A stretch of 7,511 nt of DNA from JBFISM01 sp041608535 (GTDB taxonomy: Bacteria > Actinomycetota > Acidimicrobiia > Spongiisociales > UBA5794), in NCBI GenBank assembly GCA_041608535.1, contig JBFISM010000159.1:1-7511 (forward strand), written 5' to 3'. Both the position numbers and the translations under genes were made by a program. Under the pieces are notes generated by a model. That model was not told the origin of the DNA. It ran no database searches and saw only the letters and a program-made list of their open reading frames with translations. Positions 6,616-7,511 of this stretch are shown here, one piece after another (position 1 is the first letter of the stretch; the number at the start of each line of letters is the position of its first letter).

Positions 6616-7245
6616 GTGGCCGATTCATCCGTTTCTGAACGGTTGGGATCATTCGTGATCGCCGCCGTCCTCGTCATCGGTGCGTTCTTCGTCGGGGCAG
6701 CGCTCGATGTGTGGAACCCGTTCGGCGGACTCCGCTCCGAGCCTTACACCCAGGTCGGGCCCAGCGTCGTCGAGAGCGTCCGTGCCCTCGCCGATCTGAC
6801 CACCGTGGAGATGGTGGAGTACACCACCGTGGAGAAGGGCAACGACGCCGGCTGGCTCAACTGGGCGAGGGGCGACCGTATCTTCCTGTTCGCCGTCGCC
6901 CGCATCGGTGCCGGCGTGGATTTCGACCAAGTGGTGGTCGACGACTTCTCCGTGGACGAAGCCGATGGCTCCGTGACGGTGCAGCTTCCACCGCCGGAGA
7001 TAACGTTCGTCGAGGTGGACCCGAGCCAGACGCAGGTCTATGACCGCGACACCGGCTTGTTCACCGGCGGCGATCCGCAATTGGAGAGCGACGCCCGGGC
7101 CATCGCCCAAGACGTGCTCCTCCAGGCCGCCCTCGACAAGGGCATCCTGGACATGGCCACCGACAACGCCGAGACCACCCTCCGCGAATTCCTCGAGGGT
7201 CTCGGCTACGAGCGAGTCACCTTCATCCGCACCACCGGCGAGTAG
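6616..7245 (+). CDS. DUF4230 domain-containing membrane-anchored protein
   Basis: The product is a 209-residue protein. An N-terminal membrane helix (about 12-31: SFVIAAVLVIGAFFVGAALD) anchors a soluble domain that is probably outside the cytoplasm. The domain matches the DUF4230 pattern: a first segment with SVRALADLTTVEMVEYTTVE (about 54-73), then ARIGAGVDFDQVVVDDFSVD (95-114), SVTVQLPPPEITFVEVDP (119-136), and a helical C-terminal part (about 155-196) with ARAIAQDVLLQAALDKGILD and ATDNAETTLREFLEGLGY. The function of DUF4230 is not known; the fold region with VDL/VDF and LPPxEI is the most conserved part. The gene is divergent from padR across the repeat array, so shared control is possible. 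It uses a GTG start with the leaderless arrangement described separately. A hairpin follows the stop. Confidence 0.85.
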   Translation: MADSSVSERLGSFVIAAVLVIGAFFVGAALDVWNPFGGLRSEPYTQVGPSVVESVRALADLTTVEMVEYTTVEKGNDAGWLNWARGDRIFLFAVARIGAGVDFDQVVVDDFSVDEADGSVTVQLPPPEITFVEVDPSQTQVYDRDTGLFTGGDPQLESDARAIAQDVLLQAALDKGILDMATDNAETTLREFLEGLGYERVTFIRTTGE

Positions 7246-7248
7246 CCA

Positions 7249-7273
7249 TCTGTCCCCTCTGCGGGGGGACAGA
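7249..7273 (+). terminator. Hairpin terminator after the DUF4230 gene
   Basis: TCTGTCCCC (7249-7257) and GGGGACAGA (7265-7273) form a perfect 9-bp stem with a 7-nt loop, starting 4 nt after the TAG stop. No T-run follows. Its right arm overlaps the likely -35 region of the tRNA promoter. Confidence 0.65.
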
Positions 7274-7293
7274 CCTATTCCGACCTCTATACT
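7266..7293 (+). promoter_or_regulatory. Likely promoter of the tRNA-Asp gene
   Basis: TATACT (7288-7293) is a five-of-six match to TATAAT. GGGACA (7266-7271), 16 bp upstream, shares GACA with TTGACA. The predicted start is near 7300, about 33 nt before the tRNA. The interval also has CTCGAT (7303-7308) opposite ATCGAG (7321-7326), a possible leader stem. Confidence 0.55.
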
Positions 7294-7332
7294 GCCGTCG
7301 CTCTCGATGCTCGAAGCACAATCGAGCGCTGA

Positions 7333-7410
7333 GGGGGCGTGGTGAAGTCTGGAGTTCACGCCGGCCTGTCAAGCCGGAGGTCGCGGGTTCAAATCCCGTC
7401 GCTCCCGCCA
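7333..7410 (+). tRNA. tRNA-Asp (anticodon GTC)
   Basis: A full cloverleaf can be drawn. Acceptor GGGGGCG (7333-7339) pairs with CGCTCCC (7400-7406), with one G-U pair. D stem GTGA pairs with TCAC (7342-7345, 7356-7359). Anticodon stem CCGGC pairs with GCCGG (7361-7365, 7373-7377) around loop CTGTCAA with anticodon GTC at 7368-7370. The T stem GCGGG pairs with CCCGT around TTCAAAT (7383-7399). The discriminator is G (7407), the identity base for bacterial Asp, and CCA is encoded at 7408-7410. Confidence 0.95.
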
Positions 7411-7418
7411 CACTCGTA

Positions 7419-7439
7419 GCCCGGGCCATGGACCCGGGC
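7419..7439 (+). other. Hairpin between the two tRNA genes
   Basis: GCCCGGG (7419-7425) pairs with CCCGGGC (7433-7439) over a 7-nt loop in the 43-nt spacer between tRNA-Asp and tRNA-Phe. It may be a processing signal in a common transcript or an attenuator-like terminator after tRNA-Asp. Confidence 0.5.
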
Positions 7440-7453
7440 GCTGGTGTGGGGAC

Positions 7454-7511
7454 GGTCAGGTAGCTCAGTTGGTAGAGCGCCGGTCTGAAAAACCGGAGGT
7501 CGCCGGATCGA
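7454..7511 (+). tRNA. tRNA-Phe (anticodon GAA), cut by the window end
   Basis: The 5' acceptor strand GGTCAGG (7454-7460) is followed by TA, a D arm GCTC/GAGC (7463-7466, 7475-7478) with loop AGTTGGTA, and anticodon stem CCGGT/ACCGG (7480-7484, 7492-7496) around CTGAAAA with anticodon GAA at 7487-7489. The variable loop is AGGTC, and the T stem 5' strand GCCGG is at 7502-7506. The T loop begins ATCGA in place of the near-universal TTCGA. The 3' acceptor strand lies beyond the window. Confidence 0.92.

Noticed and set aside
6649..7359. Long minus-strand frame opposite the DUF4230 gene
   Set aside because: It is a shadow of the plus-strand gene, and it also crosses the tRNA promoter and the 5' end of the tRNA.

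Overview
The window is high-GC DNA with GTG starts, sparse Shine-Dalgarno sites and two apparent leaderless promoters of the form TANNNT, 6 nt, GTG. This fits an actinobacterium (Actinomycetota). The mix of an Lgt-family protein, a DUF4230 protein, a PadR/HAAS pair and CCA-encoding tRNA genes would suit an Acidimicrobiia-like lineage, but that placement is inference. No transposase, integrase, CRISPR array or toxin-antitoxin pair is visible.

Left part (1-970): two damaged genes stand in a row. The first is the 3' part of a VOC/glyoxalase gene whose two halves lie in different frames, one base short near a C run at about 125-130. The second is a 5' stub of a formylglycine-generating-enzyme (sulfatase-modifying factor) gene that stops matching after about 38 residues. 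Tail to tail with it is an intact small four-helix membrane protein of the phage-holin-4_2 (YvlD-like) family.

Middle (1108-3818): an M20D amidohydrolase on the minus strand faces away from an SRPBCC lipid-binding-fold protein across 63 bp. The SRPBCC gene is followed by an Lgt-family (prolipoprotein diacylglyceryl transferase) gene that seems to have its own leaderless promoter. The 3' end of the Lgt gene encodes a strong RNA hairpin. Then come about 430 bp without a credible gene but with several hairpins.

Right-centre (4252-6545): a minus-strand operon runs PadR-type repressor, then a HAAS-NfeD fusion, then an SPFH/stomatin protein. The PadR and HAAS-NfeD genes overlap, with two Shine-Dalgarno/ATG units in tandem at the junction. 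PadR proteins commonly pair with HAAS-domain proteins, and NfeD proteins commonly pair with SPFH proteins. Here the HAAS and NfeD parts are in one chain, joining the two modules. Upstream of padR are four copies of an 8-bp element (ATACCNTG) at an exact 17-bp period, next to a perfect CGGTA-G-TACCG palindrome. These are candidate operators. The PadR/HAAS-NfeD/SPFH locus with this array is the most interesting part of the window.

Right end (6604-7511): a leaderless, divergently transcribed membrane-anchored DUF4230 protein is followed by a hairpin, a promoter, tRNA-Asp(GTC), another hairpin and the 5' part of tRNA-Phe(GAA), which is cut by the window end.
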